Shown: piece by piece, positions 34,940 through 42,367 of the stretch
Layout of the letters: the number at the start of each line of letters is the position of its first letter
How positions within the stretch are numbered: the first letter of the stretch is position 1
Assembly: GCA_964489705.1 (NCBI GenBank)
Contig: CAZAZQ010000010.1
Span: forward strand, 80,311 to 144,310
DNA: 64,000 nt
Source of the DNA: CAZAZQ01 sp964489705
GTDB taxonomy: Bacteria; Zixibacteria; MSB-5A5; GN15; FEB-12
Reading direction: 5' to 3'
Position numbers and translations under genes: made by a program
The notes under the pieces: model-generated
What the model saw: only the letters and a program-made list of their open reading frames with translations
The model's database searches: none
What the model was told of the DNA's origin: nothing

Positions 34940-36073
34940 TTACCCTTCTATCATTTCGACGTTGGCGCGCGGGACAATCGCCCGTTCGCCGGTGTCGGTG
35001 AACTCTACTTCCAGGACTCGCGCCATCGATTCCGATTCGAGTTTTTGAAGCGGCGCCGGTAAATCCACCACCGTTCCCAATCTTCCGAAATAGGGGTGGC
35101 GAATGACACGTACCGGCGAACCGATAGCCAAGCCTCCTATGGTGGCTTTTTCTTCTTCGACTTCGGCGGCTTTTTCAGCCGGGTGAGGAATAACCACCTC
35201 GGGACGGATGACCCCGGCGCGGATCTGCGTTGCCCCGTTCATACACGCCATTTCTCCTTCGTGCCGTTTGAGCAGGTCGAACGTTTTCTGCGCCATGGTG
35301 ATTTTACCGAAGCCTTCCGTTACGACGAGGGTGATGTCGATATCTTCGGAACCGGTAATAGCGACCCCGATGTCGTAGCCGAGGAAGTCGCGCAGGTCTT
35401 TATCGTCGAAACCGCCGATGACGATGCCGCGGACTCCGACAGCAATCGCTTTTTTCATCGCCGCCGCCGTTACCAGCGAGCCGCCGACGATGATTTTATC
35501 TTTCAACTCCGGTGTGATAAACTGCTCGTCAAGTACCGTGGCGTTGTCCGGCGTTACTACCTTGATATTGCCCGACGTTTCTCCGCCAATCCCGAAGATC
35601 CCCTGAACGAAACTTGCCACACAGGAGACCACCACCCCTTCATCGGGGATGATTTCGGTCACCTCACCTTGAATATAGGCTTTCACTTCCACCGGAATCG
35701 GTAAGCCGCGGAGAAGCACCTGTCCGGTGATGTTCGAAATCGACTCGATGCTTCCGCTGATGGTCGACTTACAGGTGGTTGACCAGCTTTTGATGATGGG
35801 GAACTTCTTTATGGCGATAACTTCGTTTTCTTCGACCGGGTCTCCCTCTTTCTTCACCATGAAGTCAAAAATATCTTCCGGGGGGATGCCCAGTTTGTTT
35901 GCTACGTTTATCGGGACGACATTTCCGGGCAGTTCGGTGCGGGCGACGACATCGTCAGGGTTGACTTTGTCGCCAATGTTTACAACCACTTTACCCTTAA
36001 GAGGGAGAATACGTCTTTTTTCAACCAGTAATTGTTCGGTAACTTTCAATCCCGGCGTATACGCGTGGGCCAT
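34940..36073 (-). CDS. Uncharacterised protein with barrel-sandwich and KOW-like segments, in mutL operon
   Basis: I do not recognise a named family. The 377-aa protein has no signal peptide or membrane helix. Residues about 10-85 (PLKGKVVVNIGDKVNPDDVVA) and 105-170 (ISGSIESISNITGQVLLRG) look like barrel-sandwich repeats of the RnfC/biotinyl type. The middle (IIVGGSLVTAAAMKKAIAVG, VRGIVIGGFDDKDLRDFLG) is alpha/beta, and the last ~65 residues (GSPVRVIRHPYFGRLGTVVDL) match a KOW-like beta-barrel. It follows the signal-peptide protein after 31 nt and the MutL-like gene before that, so the three likely act in one process. A link to cofactor or protein-complex maintenance is inference. Confidence 0.65.
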   Translation of the reverse strand: MAHAYTPGLKVTEQLLVEKRRILPLKGKVVVNIGDKVNPDDVVARTELPGNVVPINVANKLGIPPEDIFDFMVKKEGDPVEENEVIAIKKFPIIKSWSTTCKSTISGSIESISNITGQVLLRGLPIPVEVKAYIQGEVTEIIPDEGVVVSCVASFVQGIFGIGGETSGNIKVVTPDNATVLDEQFITPELKDKIIVGGSLVTAAAMKKAIAVGVRGIVIGGFDDKDLRDFLGYDIGVAITGSEDIDITLVVTEGFGKITMAQKTFDLLKRHEGEMACMNGATQIRAGVIRPEVVIPHPAEKAAEVEEEKATIGGLAIGSPVRVIRHPYFGRLGTVVDLPAPLQKLESESMARVLEVEFTDTGERAIVPRANVEMIEG

Positions 36074-36104
36074 GATTATCCTTCCTGTATAAAAGCGTGG
36101 TTCA

Positions 36105-36881
36105 TCATCTTTTCTTTTTGAAGTGGCGGCGCAATACGATGAGAATCACCAACAGCAACGCCACTCCGAGATACAGGTATATTTTCTTTCGAGCTTGTCG
36201 TTCATTTTGTCCGCTTGCATCTGGTATCTCAATGTCAGCTACTTTTACCGTTTCCTTTGGCAAGGCCGCTTCAACATTCTCGGTGGAAAAGGAGCTGACG
36301 ATTTGTTCGAATACTTTCTTGTTTTCTTCAAAGGTCGAAACGGGGGAATAGAAATAAAAGTTGGCGATGCCTTTCTCATAGAACTTCATGACAAGAAGAT
36401 GCTTTTTGATGACCTTGCCTTGTTCGATGATGTCGCTCAGAATGGAAATGGTATTGGTCTGCTTGTTGTAGCTGGGGGTGTTGGTCTTGATATCGGTCAG
36501 GAAGTCCGCAACCGGATAGTACTTGACATCTTCTCCGAATTCCCGGCTCAATTTCTTCAGAACCGAGTCGACTTGTTTTTGAGTGAATGCCCCGACGGTG
36601 TCGACCGTGAGGATGAGATACGCTTTCGAAAAGAACTGCGGGGCATCCTTGACGGCAAAAGCGGCATCATAATCGAGAATCGTCTTACCGGCTTTGTTGC
36701 GCAGCAGGAAGGCATCGACGAGCTCGTAATTCACCTGCGCCCAGTCGTCCGGATAGGAGATGTAAAAATTCCCCTTGAAACTGACGTAGGTTTGAGAAGC
36801 ACCGACGGATGCCGGTACCACGACCAGTAAAACGAGCAGCCCGAGTATGATGTGTTTTCTTCTCATCTTCGGTTTTCTCAC
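36105..36881 (-). CDS. Exported, C-terminally membrane-anchored protein, unknown
   Basis: A 258-aa protein with an N-terminal signal peptide (HIILGLLVLLVVVPASVGA), a ~200-residue extracytoplasmic domain beginning YVSFKGNFYISYPDDWAQV (a start often seen in PsbP/DUF1795-like beta folds), and a C-terminal helix (about 232-249) followed by the basic end RRHFKKKR. The four-base ATGA overlap with the MutL-like gene shows that they are expressed together. The hydrophobic helix plus basic tail resembles the end of a sorting signal, but the residues before it are also basic and there is no PEP-like motif, so a plain membrane anchor is more likely. Function unknown. Confidence 0.68.
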   Translation of the reverse strand: MRKPKMRRKHIILGLLVLLVVVPASVGASQTYVSFKGNFYISYPDDWAQVNYELVDAFLLRNKAGKTILDYDAAFAVKDAPQFFSKAYLILTVDTVGAFTQKQVDSVLKKLSREFGEDVKYYPVADFLTDIKTNTPSYNKQTNTISILSDIIEQGKVIKKHLLVMKFYEKGIANFYFYSPVSTFEENKKVFEQIVSSFSTENVEAALPKETVKVADIEIPDASGQNERQARKKIYLYLGVALLLVILIVLRRHFKKKR

Positions 36882-38731
36882 TTCAACTTATCCGCAGGGT
36901 AAATATCCAGTTCTATCATCCATTTTTTCAAATACGATACCCGGTCGTTTTCACTGAGGGTGGAGAGGTCGAAAGGACGGCCTCTCCCGTCGAGAATGAT
37001 TCCCACCACTCCGCCGTGCAGCTCGGTTTCCAGACGGTTGCCTTTACCGGCGCCGACATCGAAATTCCGCTCGGGCTCGAAGACCGCCTTGACCTTTTCC
37101 GGCAGCCCGTCGTCGCCGATACCCAGCTCGAAGCGTTTCATCTCCAGATAATTCAGTGTCCCGGAGACCGGACCGGAAGGCAGCTCGATGGTATACTTCA
37201 TGACCGGACCGCCTTTTTTTGGCACTCCCGCCGGAGCGACGCAGGTACCGAGGTGAATCAGGCAGTCTTTGACGAATACTTCCGTCGCCGCCTGTTTGTG
37301 CACTTCCGTCAGTACACCCAATTGCGGCATCATAAAGATAGAGTCGACCGCCAAGCGGGTCACCCCTTCGGGGAGAAAAGCATCAATGAGCATGAGAGCG
37401 GACTGCTGACGGCGGGGAGCATGTGAGAGCACACCGCCGGAGCCGATGAGCATATCCAGAGTCATCATGTTGACAATGGTGGCGCCCGACGCCGATTGCT
37501 CGAAGGCGTCGGCGATGGTTCGCTGTTGTTGAATCCCTTTCAAAACGGTGGCGAAACTCTTATGCTGGATAAACGCCAGACGCAGCGCTTCCTTGGCGAT
37601 GGCTTGCTCGAAAATCAATTCTTCCATCGATTGCGGGATAGTGGTCGGTCGTACCATTTTGTTCTTCACCCGGTTCCGAAGGTCGCGCTCGTCCATTTTG
37701 AACGGTACCCAGCGCATTACCATGGGAAGGGAAGCTTCGGCAAAGACGTTCGAAATGGAGTACGACATTCCCAGATTCGCCGACACCGTTCGATTGAACA
37801 CCGGTGACTCGCCGTCGGGACGGAACACCGAGAAAACGTCGGTGGTGGCTCCGCCGATGTCTACACCGACCGCTTCGATGTTGTACTGGTCGGCAATGGT
37901 CTGGATAATCAAGCCGACGGCACCCGGGGTCGGCATAATGGGGGCATCCGTCCAGGACATAAGCTTCTTGTATCCCGGCGCCTGTGCCATCACGTGTTCC
38001 ATGAACAGCTCGTGAATCTCTTCCCGCGCCGGTCCGAGGTTTTCCCGTTCCAGCACCGGTCGGAGATTGGGAACGACTTTCAAGTCAACCTTGTCGGCGA
38101 GCGTGTTTTTAACCGCCTCGGTGGCATCTTTGTTTCCGGCGTAAATAACCGGCAGCTTGTAACTCGAGCCGAGACGGGGGCGAGGATCGGCGGCGGCAAT
38201 GAGTTCGGCAATTTCAACCACGTGGGTAGTTGTTCCGCCGTCGATACCGCCGGAGAGCAATATCATGTCCGGACGAAGGTGGCGAATACGTTCAATCTGC
38301 TGGTGGGGGAGACGTTTGTCGTTGGAGGCGATGACGTCCATGACGATAGCCCCCGCTCCCAAGGCGGCGCGTTCGGCGGATTCCGCCGTCATCGAGCGAA
38401 CCACGCCCGCCACCATCATTTGCAGACCGCCGCCTGCGGAAGAAGTAGAGATATAAATGTCGGTACCGACCTTGTCCTTGGCGGGAGAAATTATTTTTCC
38501 GTTTTCGTCGAGGAGTTTTCGACCCGATAGTTCTTCCACTTCCGCCACGGCGTTGAGGACGCCCATTGTCACGTCTTCAAACGGAGCTTCCACCGTTGTC
38601 GGAGCTTCGCCTCGAACGACCAAGCGATACTCGCCGTTGTGGTATTCAATCAGAATAGCTTTCGTGGTCGTCGAGCCACAGTCGGTTGCCAAAATAACTT
38701 TAATATCATCAGGATTTTCAAATTTTGCCAT
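36878..38731 (-). CDS. MutL (GlmL-type) ASKHA ATPase, glutamate mutase-associated family
   Basis: A 617-aa protein of the GlmL/MutL family, related to the sugar kinase-Hsp70-actin fold and known from the operon of the coenzyme B12-dependent glutamate mutase. Phosphate-binding loops are clear: DCGSTTTKAILIE (17-29) and VGVDIGGATTDVFSVF (from 289), together with LLSGGIDGG (158-166). In relatives it is thought to act as a reactivase or chaperone. The mutase subunits (GlmS, GlmE) are not encoded nearby; the two following genes are uncharacterised. So the family call is secure but its client is unknown. A good promoter lies 120 nt upstream. It is not related to DNA-repair MutL. Confidence 0.85.
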   Translation of the reverse strand: MAKFENPDDIKVILATDCGSTTTKAILIEYHNGEYRLVVRGEAPTTVEAPFEDVTMGVLNAVAEVEELSGRKLLDENGKIISPAKDKVGTDIYISTSSAGGGLQMMVAGVVRSMTAESAERAALGAGAIVMDVIASNDKRLPHQQIERIRHLRPDMILLSGGIDGGTTTHVVEIAELIAAADPRPRLGSSYKLPVIYAGNKDATEAVKNTLADKVDLKVVPNLRPVLERENLGPAREEIHELFMEHVMAQAPGYKKLMSWTDAPIMPTPGAVGLIIQTIADQYNIEAVGVDIGGATTDVFSVFRPDGESPVFNRTVSANLGMSYSISNVFAEASLPMVMRWVPFKMDERDLRNRVKNKMVRPTTIPQSMEELIFEQAIAKEALRLAFIQHKSFATVLKGIQQQRTIADAFEQSASGATIVNMMTLDMLIGSGGVLSHAPRRQQSALMLIDAFLPEGVTRLAVDSIFMMPQLGVLTEVHKQAATEVFVKDCLIHLGTCVAPAGVPKKGGPVMKYTIELPSGPVSGTLNYLEMKRFELGIGDDGLPEKVKAVFEPERNFDVGAGKGNRLETELHGGVVGIILDGRGRPFDLSTLSENDRVSYLKKWMIELDIYPADKLK

Positions 38732-38816
38732 TAGACAAACCTGTACTTTAAGCCGTTGTTCTCATTTTCCATACGCTTCGATATCTCACCATTATCACAA
38801 GCGCTTCTCATTAAAT

Positions 38817-38835
38817 AAAAAAAGCGGAATTCCGC
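38817..38835 (-). other. Palindrome with T-run in the leader of the MutL-like operon
   Basis: Minus strand: GCGGAATTCCGC, a perfect 12-nt palindrome, followed directly by seven T residues, 17 nt after the promoter's -10 box. It could be a short terminator for the upstream methyltransferase gene, an attenuator, or a protein site; the 4-bp stem is weak. Confidence 0.4.
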
Positions 38836-38851
38836 AAGAGCTTTATATAAC

Positions 38852-38879
38852 ATAATATGAGCTGGTTGTAAATAGTCAA
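38852..38879 (-). promoter_or_regulatory. Predicted sigma-70 promoter for the MutL-like operon
   Basis: On the minus strand TTGACT (38879-38874), 16 nt, TATTAT (38857-38852). Both boxes match the consensus at five of six bases. The predicted leader is about 115 nt. Confidence 0.7.
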
Positions 38880-38913
38880 TTTCGCACTATTTTTAATGCC
38901 GGTCTTTCGCCGG

Positions 38914-39678
38914 TTATGGCTTCTCGGCACAGAGAACGTACGAAGGAAGCAAAGCTAAGCCGAAAGCAGCTATTTCCTTATCCAGAGCGTCAATTTCTCG
39001 CTCTACCACTGTTTTTTCCTCATCCGGGAGTTTTCGGCAGGCAGCGAGTATGCCCGTTTTCATTGCCCGCCAGGCTTCCGGTGGTAAGGTCACCATCTTA
39101 TCATGGAAGATTTTCCGCCTCAGTACCCGAAAGCCGACGGCGGACAAAAAATCGCTGACCGATGCGGGGGCAAAGATGTGTTCGGCATCCCGACCAAGCC
39201 ATTTTTCGACTTTCGCTTCAATATCGTAGGCTTTTTTCAGCAGTTCTTGAGGTTTACTGTGCCGGCTGGGAGAGATATCGATGACTATTATCTTTCCCTT
39301 TTTTGTCAGAAGCCGGTGTGCCTCGAGAAATGTTTGCTTGATGTCATCGACAGAAAGGTGGTGGACAAGATTATAGTAAAATATATAGTCCGCACTCGCC
39401 GGTTGAAGGGAAGTGCGGCGTATGTCCGCTTTAATCAACTCAATATCGGTGAGGTTTTTCTGTAAGAGGGTTTCTTGAGCCTTATCGGTATTTTTGTCAA
39501 TGCCGACCAAAGATGCGGCTGGGAACTTCTTCCCCAATAGGGAAAGCAGCATCCCTTTGCCGATACCCATTTCCACCATACGGCACGGTGAGGAGGGTAT
39601 TCCCAGCCAGTCGAGCACATCAGCAAGGTGTTGCTCAATCCGTTGCTGCAATGAGTGATACCAAGCCGGTGTCGTCAT
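38914..39678 (-). CDS. SAM-dependent methyltransferase, class I
   Basis: I choose ATG 39678 (MTTPAWYHSLQQ); the frame is open further upstream into the divergent gene but with unlikely codons. The 254-aa protein shows motif I VEMGIGKGMLLSLLG (E-x-G-x-G), the acidic residue of motif II in VGIDKN, and motif IV YIFYYNLVHHL, followed by HRLLTKKGKIIVIDISP. These place it with small-molecule or ubiquinone/menaquinone-like Rossmann methyltransferases. The substrate is not readable. It diverges from the SpoU methyltransferase across an 86-bp gap that holds promoter-like boxes on both strands. Confidence 0.8.
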   Translation of the reverse strand: MTTPAWYHSLQQRIEQHLADVLDWLGIPSSPCRMVEMGIGKGMLLSLLGKKFPAASLVGIDKNTDKAQETLLQKNLTDIELIKADIRRTSLQPASADYIFYYNLVHHLSVDDIKQTFLEAHRLLTKKGKIIVIDISPSRHSKPQELLKKAYDIEAKVEKWLGRDAEHIFAPASVSDFLSAVGFRVLRRKIFHDKMVTLPPEAWRAMKTGILAACRKLPDEEKTVVEREIDALDKEIAAFGLALLPSYVLCAEKP

Positions 39679-39708
39679 CGGTGAACCGTTTGGGAGAGGG
39701 TAATTTTG

Positions 39709-39737
39709 TTGTATCTTTTCATCCTTATGAATATAAT
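39709..39737 (+). promoter_or_regulatory. Predicted sigma-70 promoter for the SpoU methyltransferase
   Basis: A perfect -10 TATAAT (39732-39737) with TTGTAT 17 nt upstream (39709-39714). A GTCCG-AA-CGGAC palindrome (39739-39750) covers the expected start site. The opposite strand has TATATT in the same area, serving the divergent gene. Confidence 0.55.
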
Positions 39738-39764
39738 AGTCCGAACGGACGGAGAAAATTATTT

Positions 39765-40340
39765 GTGAGAAAAAACAGTCACACACCACCGGTGAGAAAG
39801 AGCAAGCACGTCGACCTCAGCGGAGAAGTACGGGCTCGCACTGAGGAAGAGCTTTTCGCTTTGCTCGCCAATCTCCGGGAGCAGCCTTTCCTGTTGGTGC
39901 TTGACGGCATTCAAGATCCCCATAATTTGGGCGCCTGTTTGCGGACGGCTGACGCCGCCGGGGTTCATGCCGTGATTGCCCCCAAGGATAGAGCGGCACC
40001 TTTGACGCCGACAGTGCGCACTATTGCCAGCGGCGGAGCGGAGCATGTGCCGTTTGTGGTGGTGACAAATCTGGCACGGACGTTGAAAGAGTTGAAGAAA
40101 CTCGGCATTTGGCTAGTGGGCACATCGGACAGGGCGAAGCAGATTCTTTACGACGTCGATTTAACCGGCCCGTTGGCGCTGGTCATGGGGGCGGAAGGAA
40201 AGGGATTGCGGCGCTTGACCCAGGAGACGTGCGATTTTTTAGCCTCTATTCCCATGTTCGGAGCGGTAGAATGCCTGAATGTCTCGGTAGCAACCGGGGT
40301 GTGCCTGTTTGAAGCGGTTCGGCAGAGGAAAAAGCTCTAA
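39765..40340 (+). CDS. SpoU-family RNA 2'-O-methyltransferase (RlmB/TrmH-like), short form
   Basis: Transfers a methyl group to a ribose in rRNA or tRNA; the closest match by motif is RlmB, which acts on a 23S rRNA guanosine. I start at GTG 39765, 10 nt after GGACGGAG; this leaves 191 aa. All three SpoU motifs are present: DPHNLGACLRTADAAG (motif 1), LALVMGAEGKGL (motif 2) and IPMFGAVECLNVSVATGV (motif 3), which form the trefoil knot that holds SAM. The usual N-terminal L30e-like RNA-binding domain of RlmB is missing, only about 40 residues preceding the knot domain. The gene ends at a bidirectional terminator. Confidence 0.85.
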   Translation: MRKNSHTPPVRKSKHVDLSGEVRARTEEELFALLANLREQPFLLVLDGIQDPHNLGACLRTADAAGVHAVIAPKDRAAPLTPTVRTIASGGAEHVPFVVVTNLARTLKELKKLGIWLVGTSDRAKQILYDVDLTGPLALVMGAEGKGLRRLTQETCDFLASIPMFGAVECLNVSVATGVCLFEAVRQRKKL

Positions 40341-40437
40341 AAAATTCCCCCTGCCGATAAAGCCATCGGAAGGGGGAGAGTACTTTTTTCGAAAAAAGGG
40401 CGTCACGCTCTCTTTTCTCGACGCTTGACTGGTAGCC
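40339..40437 (-). ncRNA. Candidate small RNA (~100 nt), unknown
   Basis: A perfect consensus promoter (see 40444-40472) would start transcription near 40437 on the minus strand. About 65 nt later comes a 12-bp hairpin (TCCCCCT and CCGAT arms around GGCTTT, one internal mismatch) followed by six T residues at 40344-40339. No reading frame of useful length lies between. Inside are also a GCGTC/GACGC stem and a CTTTTTT-CG-AAAAAAG foldback. The RNA would be antisense to the intergenic end and last bases of the SpoU gene. It lacks the conserved SRP RNA loop and is too short for 6S RNA. Confidence 0.5.
40346..40389 (+). terminator. Rho-independent terminator (works on both strands)
   Basis: TCCCCCT and CCGAT pair with ATCGG and AGGGGGA around a 6-nt loop. 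On the plus strand TTTTTT follows 6 nt later and ends the SpoU gene; on the minus strand TTTTTT follows after 2 nt and would end the candidate small RNA. Confidence 0.8.
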
Positions 40438-40443
40438 GTTTTT

Positions 40444-40472
40444 ATTATACGTCAAAATCGCTTTCCTGTCAA
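40444..40472 (-). promoter_or_regulatory. Perfect-consensus sigma-70 promoter
   Basis: Minus strand TTGACA (40472-40467), exactly 17 nt, TATAAT (40449-40444). All twelve bases match the consensus. It begins 8 nt after the stop of the decayed dockerin gene and points toward a terminator with no coding gene between. Confidence 0.8.
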
Positions 40473-40479
40473 ATCCTCC

Positions 40480-40896
40480 CTAAAAGAACAAATAGTTCAC
40501 AAGGGCTGTTATGTCTGCAACATTGACGGAGCCGTTTTGGTCGAAATCAGCCGTGGACATCGCCGGCGGCTCCGGTCCCTCGCGGAACAGGTAGTCGATA
40601 AGAAACGTCAGGTCGGAAATATCAATAGAACCATCGAGATTGAGGTCGCCGGGATAAGCGGTAAGTTCCTCCCAGTTGATATAGCGGGCGTAAATATCGG
40701 GATTTCCGGGGGAATTGCGGTAATCTTCCCACGCGAAAATGACCGTATTGCCGGTATATTCATACGAGGAAAACGCCACTGCCGGGTTGATTTGGTCGGT
40801 AGTCGTCACATCGGTATTTATTCTGAGTCGAGTGCCGATAAAGTCGCCTGCTTCGGTCAAACGCGCTGCCCAAACGCCGGCGCCGTTGGTCGTCAT
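40480..40896 (-). pseudogene. Remnant of a surface protein with C-terminal dockerin
   Basis: The 138-aa frame has no signal peptide and starts abruptly. Its first half (VIFAWEDYRNSPGNPDIYARYINW) matches the last copy of the repeated beta-propeller-like segment usual in long secreted proteins of these bacteria; its second half is a dockerin pair (GDLNLDGSIDISDL and ADFDQNGSVNVADI, each followed by YLF). The remaining N-terminal part is absent: the next 150 nt upstream hold only short frames. I therefore read it as the 3' end of a gene lost by deletion. A short functional dockerin peptide cannot be ruled out, but no good ribosome binding site is present. Confidence 0.6.
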
Positions 40897-41054
40897 AACA
40901 TCGGCTTCTCTTCTGAATCGTCAAAGAAATTACGGTAAGTGCTTGTTGGAAGAGAAAAATAGTGGTACCATAGAAGGATTGGGAGGAGGAGTGAACAAAC
41001 ACCTCTTTTGGGAGGGATGAAAAAACGGTTGTATTGTGTAGATGAGACTCCCGT

Positions 41055-41885
41055 ATGAAGATTCACAATCTGACAGAGTCGTTTATCGAGCATGTTTTGG
41101 ATGGGGATGACCAGCAGACATATGAAAACAAGTATCCGGCTTTATTTGCTCATTATTATCGCTTTTGGTCGCCTCGTCGTACGTTCGATCGTTCCTTAAC
41201 CGAGGCATGGGTACGGGAGCGAACCCAAGAGATTATTAAGCGATATGGAACCATTGAACAAAAGTTTGCCGAGTCGTCGTTTGACATTTCTTCACTTGAA
41301 ATGGTTCTTTTCGTCGGTCACGGAACAACCAACGGTCATGCTTTTCGGGATGGGGAGAGGACGGTGGTCTGGATCCCTGTCGAGACGTATACGTCGCCGT
41401 TGTTAATCGATGTGTTTCTTACCCATGAGATTGTTCACGGATTGCATTATCAATATTCGCCCGGTTTTTACTTTCGGACGTCCGACGAACAAAAGCTCTG
41501 TTCCCGTCAGCTCATTACCGAAGGTGTCGCTACCTTATTGAGTCAGGAGATATTGGGAATTGATGAGTTGACCGCACTGTGGGCGGATTTTCTTTCGGAA
41601 GCTGATACCGCTGCCTGGTATGCCCGCTGTCAGGAAGAGGAAAGAGGGTTGAGCCGCTTTCTCTTGCAGAATTTCAGTTCTTCAAGTTCCGACATAAAGC
41701 TGTTTTTAGCCGCCGATCCGGATGATATCTATGCTTACCGAGGGGGGTATTACCTCGGGATGAAAATAATCCGACAAGTCAAAGAAACTGCCGGTATTGA
41801 TTCTCACGAGTTGCTGCGGCTCGATGCTGATACTTTGACCGCCATGGCTAGGCAACAGGTGGAGAGACTTGCAAGCGGAAAGTAA
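41055..41885 (+). CDS. Predicted zinc metalloprotease (HEXXH), unknown family
   Basis: A 276-aa protein without signal peptide. The zinc-binding motif HEIVH lies at 124-128 and a downstream glutamate in ITEGVAT (E156) is in the right position to be the third ligand, the gluzincin pattern found in DUF2268-like putative peptidases. VVWIPVETY before the motif and a helical C-terminal half complete the picture. It precedes a Nudix hydrolase gene whose start lies 17 nt after its stop. No Shine-Dalgarno is visible ahead of the ATG. Substrate unknown; an intracellular role is likely. Confidence 0.68.
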   Translation: MKIHNLTESFIEHVLDGDDQQTYENKYPALFAHYYRFWSPRRTFDRSLTEAWVRERTQEIIKRYGTIEQKFAESSFDISSLEMVLFVGHGTTNGHAFRDGERTVVWIPVETYTSPLLIDVFLTHEIVHGLHYQYSPGFYFRTSDEQKLCSRQLITEGVATLLSQEILGIDELTALWADFLSEADTAAWYARCQEEERGLSRFLLQNFSSSSSDIKLFLAADPDDIYAYRGGYYLGMKIIRQVKETAGIDSHELLRLDADTLTAMARQQVERLASGK

Positions 41886-41901
41886 AAAAGGAGATGGTGT
41901 C

Positions 41902-42339
41902 ATGGCACCTCATTTTCATTATCTCGCTCGTGCCTTCATTGTGGTTGATGGATTCCTTTTGCTGGCTCACTCGGAAGGTGACGATTTCACTTTCTTACCG
42001 GGCGGACATATTGAAGCTGGAGAGCGGGTTGAAGATGCCTTGCTTCGTGAACTGAGGGAAGAGCTTCATAAGGAGGCGGTGATTGAGCGTTTCATTGGGG
42101 CGGTGGAGCATGAATGGGAGGAGAAGGGGAGAGCGCAGTATGAAATAAATTTACTTTTTGAAGTTTCCATCCCGGGTTTGCCGGTACCGGAAGCATCTCA
42201 ATGTTTCGAACCGACCTGTGAGTTTCTCTGGGCGAAAGTTTCGGAGCTGGAGAAATTCAACTTACAACCGGCTCCTCTTATCGAGTGTGTCCGCCGTTCC
42301 TTTGATACCTATATCGCTTTCTGGGCATCCACGTTGTAA
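41902..42339 (+). CDS. Nudix hydrolase
   Basis: A 145-aa protein from ATG 41902, chosen because AAAAGGAGATGGTGTC gives a good ribosome binding site; an in-frame TTG 33 nt upstream would overlap the protease. The Nudix box is GGHIEAGERVEDALLRELRE followed by E, matching GX5EX7REUXEE. It hydrolyses a nucleoside diphosphate linked to some group X; the substrate cannot be predicted. It is probably co-transcribed with the metalloprotease and converges with the nucleotidyltransferase gene 28 bp away. Confidence 0.88.
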   Translation: MAPHFHYLARAFIVVDGFLLLAHSEGDDFTFLPGGHIEAGERVEDALLRELREELHKEAVIERFIGAVEHEWEEKGRAQYEINLLFEVSIPGLPVPEASQCFEPTCEFLWAKVSELEKFNLQPAPLIECVRRSFDTYIAFWASTL

Positions 42340-42367
42340 GGTTGTTGTTCCCTCTTTGCCCTGTCTT

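Noticed and set aside
36105..36881. C-terminal helix plus RRHFKKKR of the mutL-operon protein as an exosortase sorting signal
   Set aside because: No PEP-like or other motif precedes the helix and the flank before it is basic, which fits an ordinary membrane anchor better.
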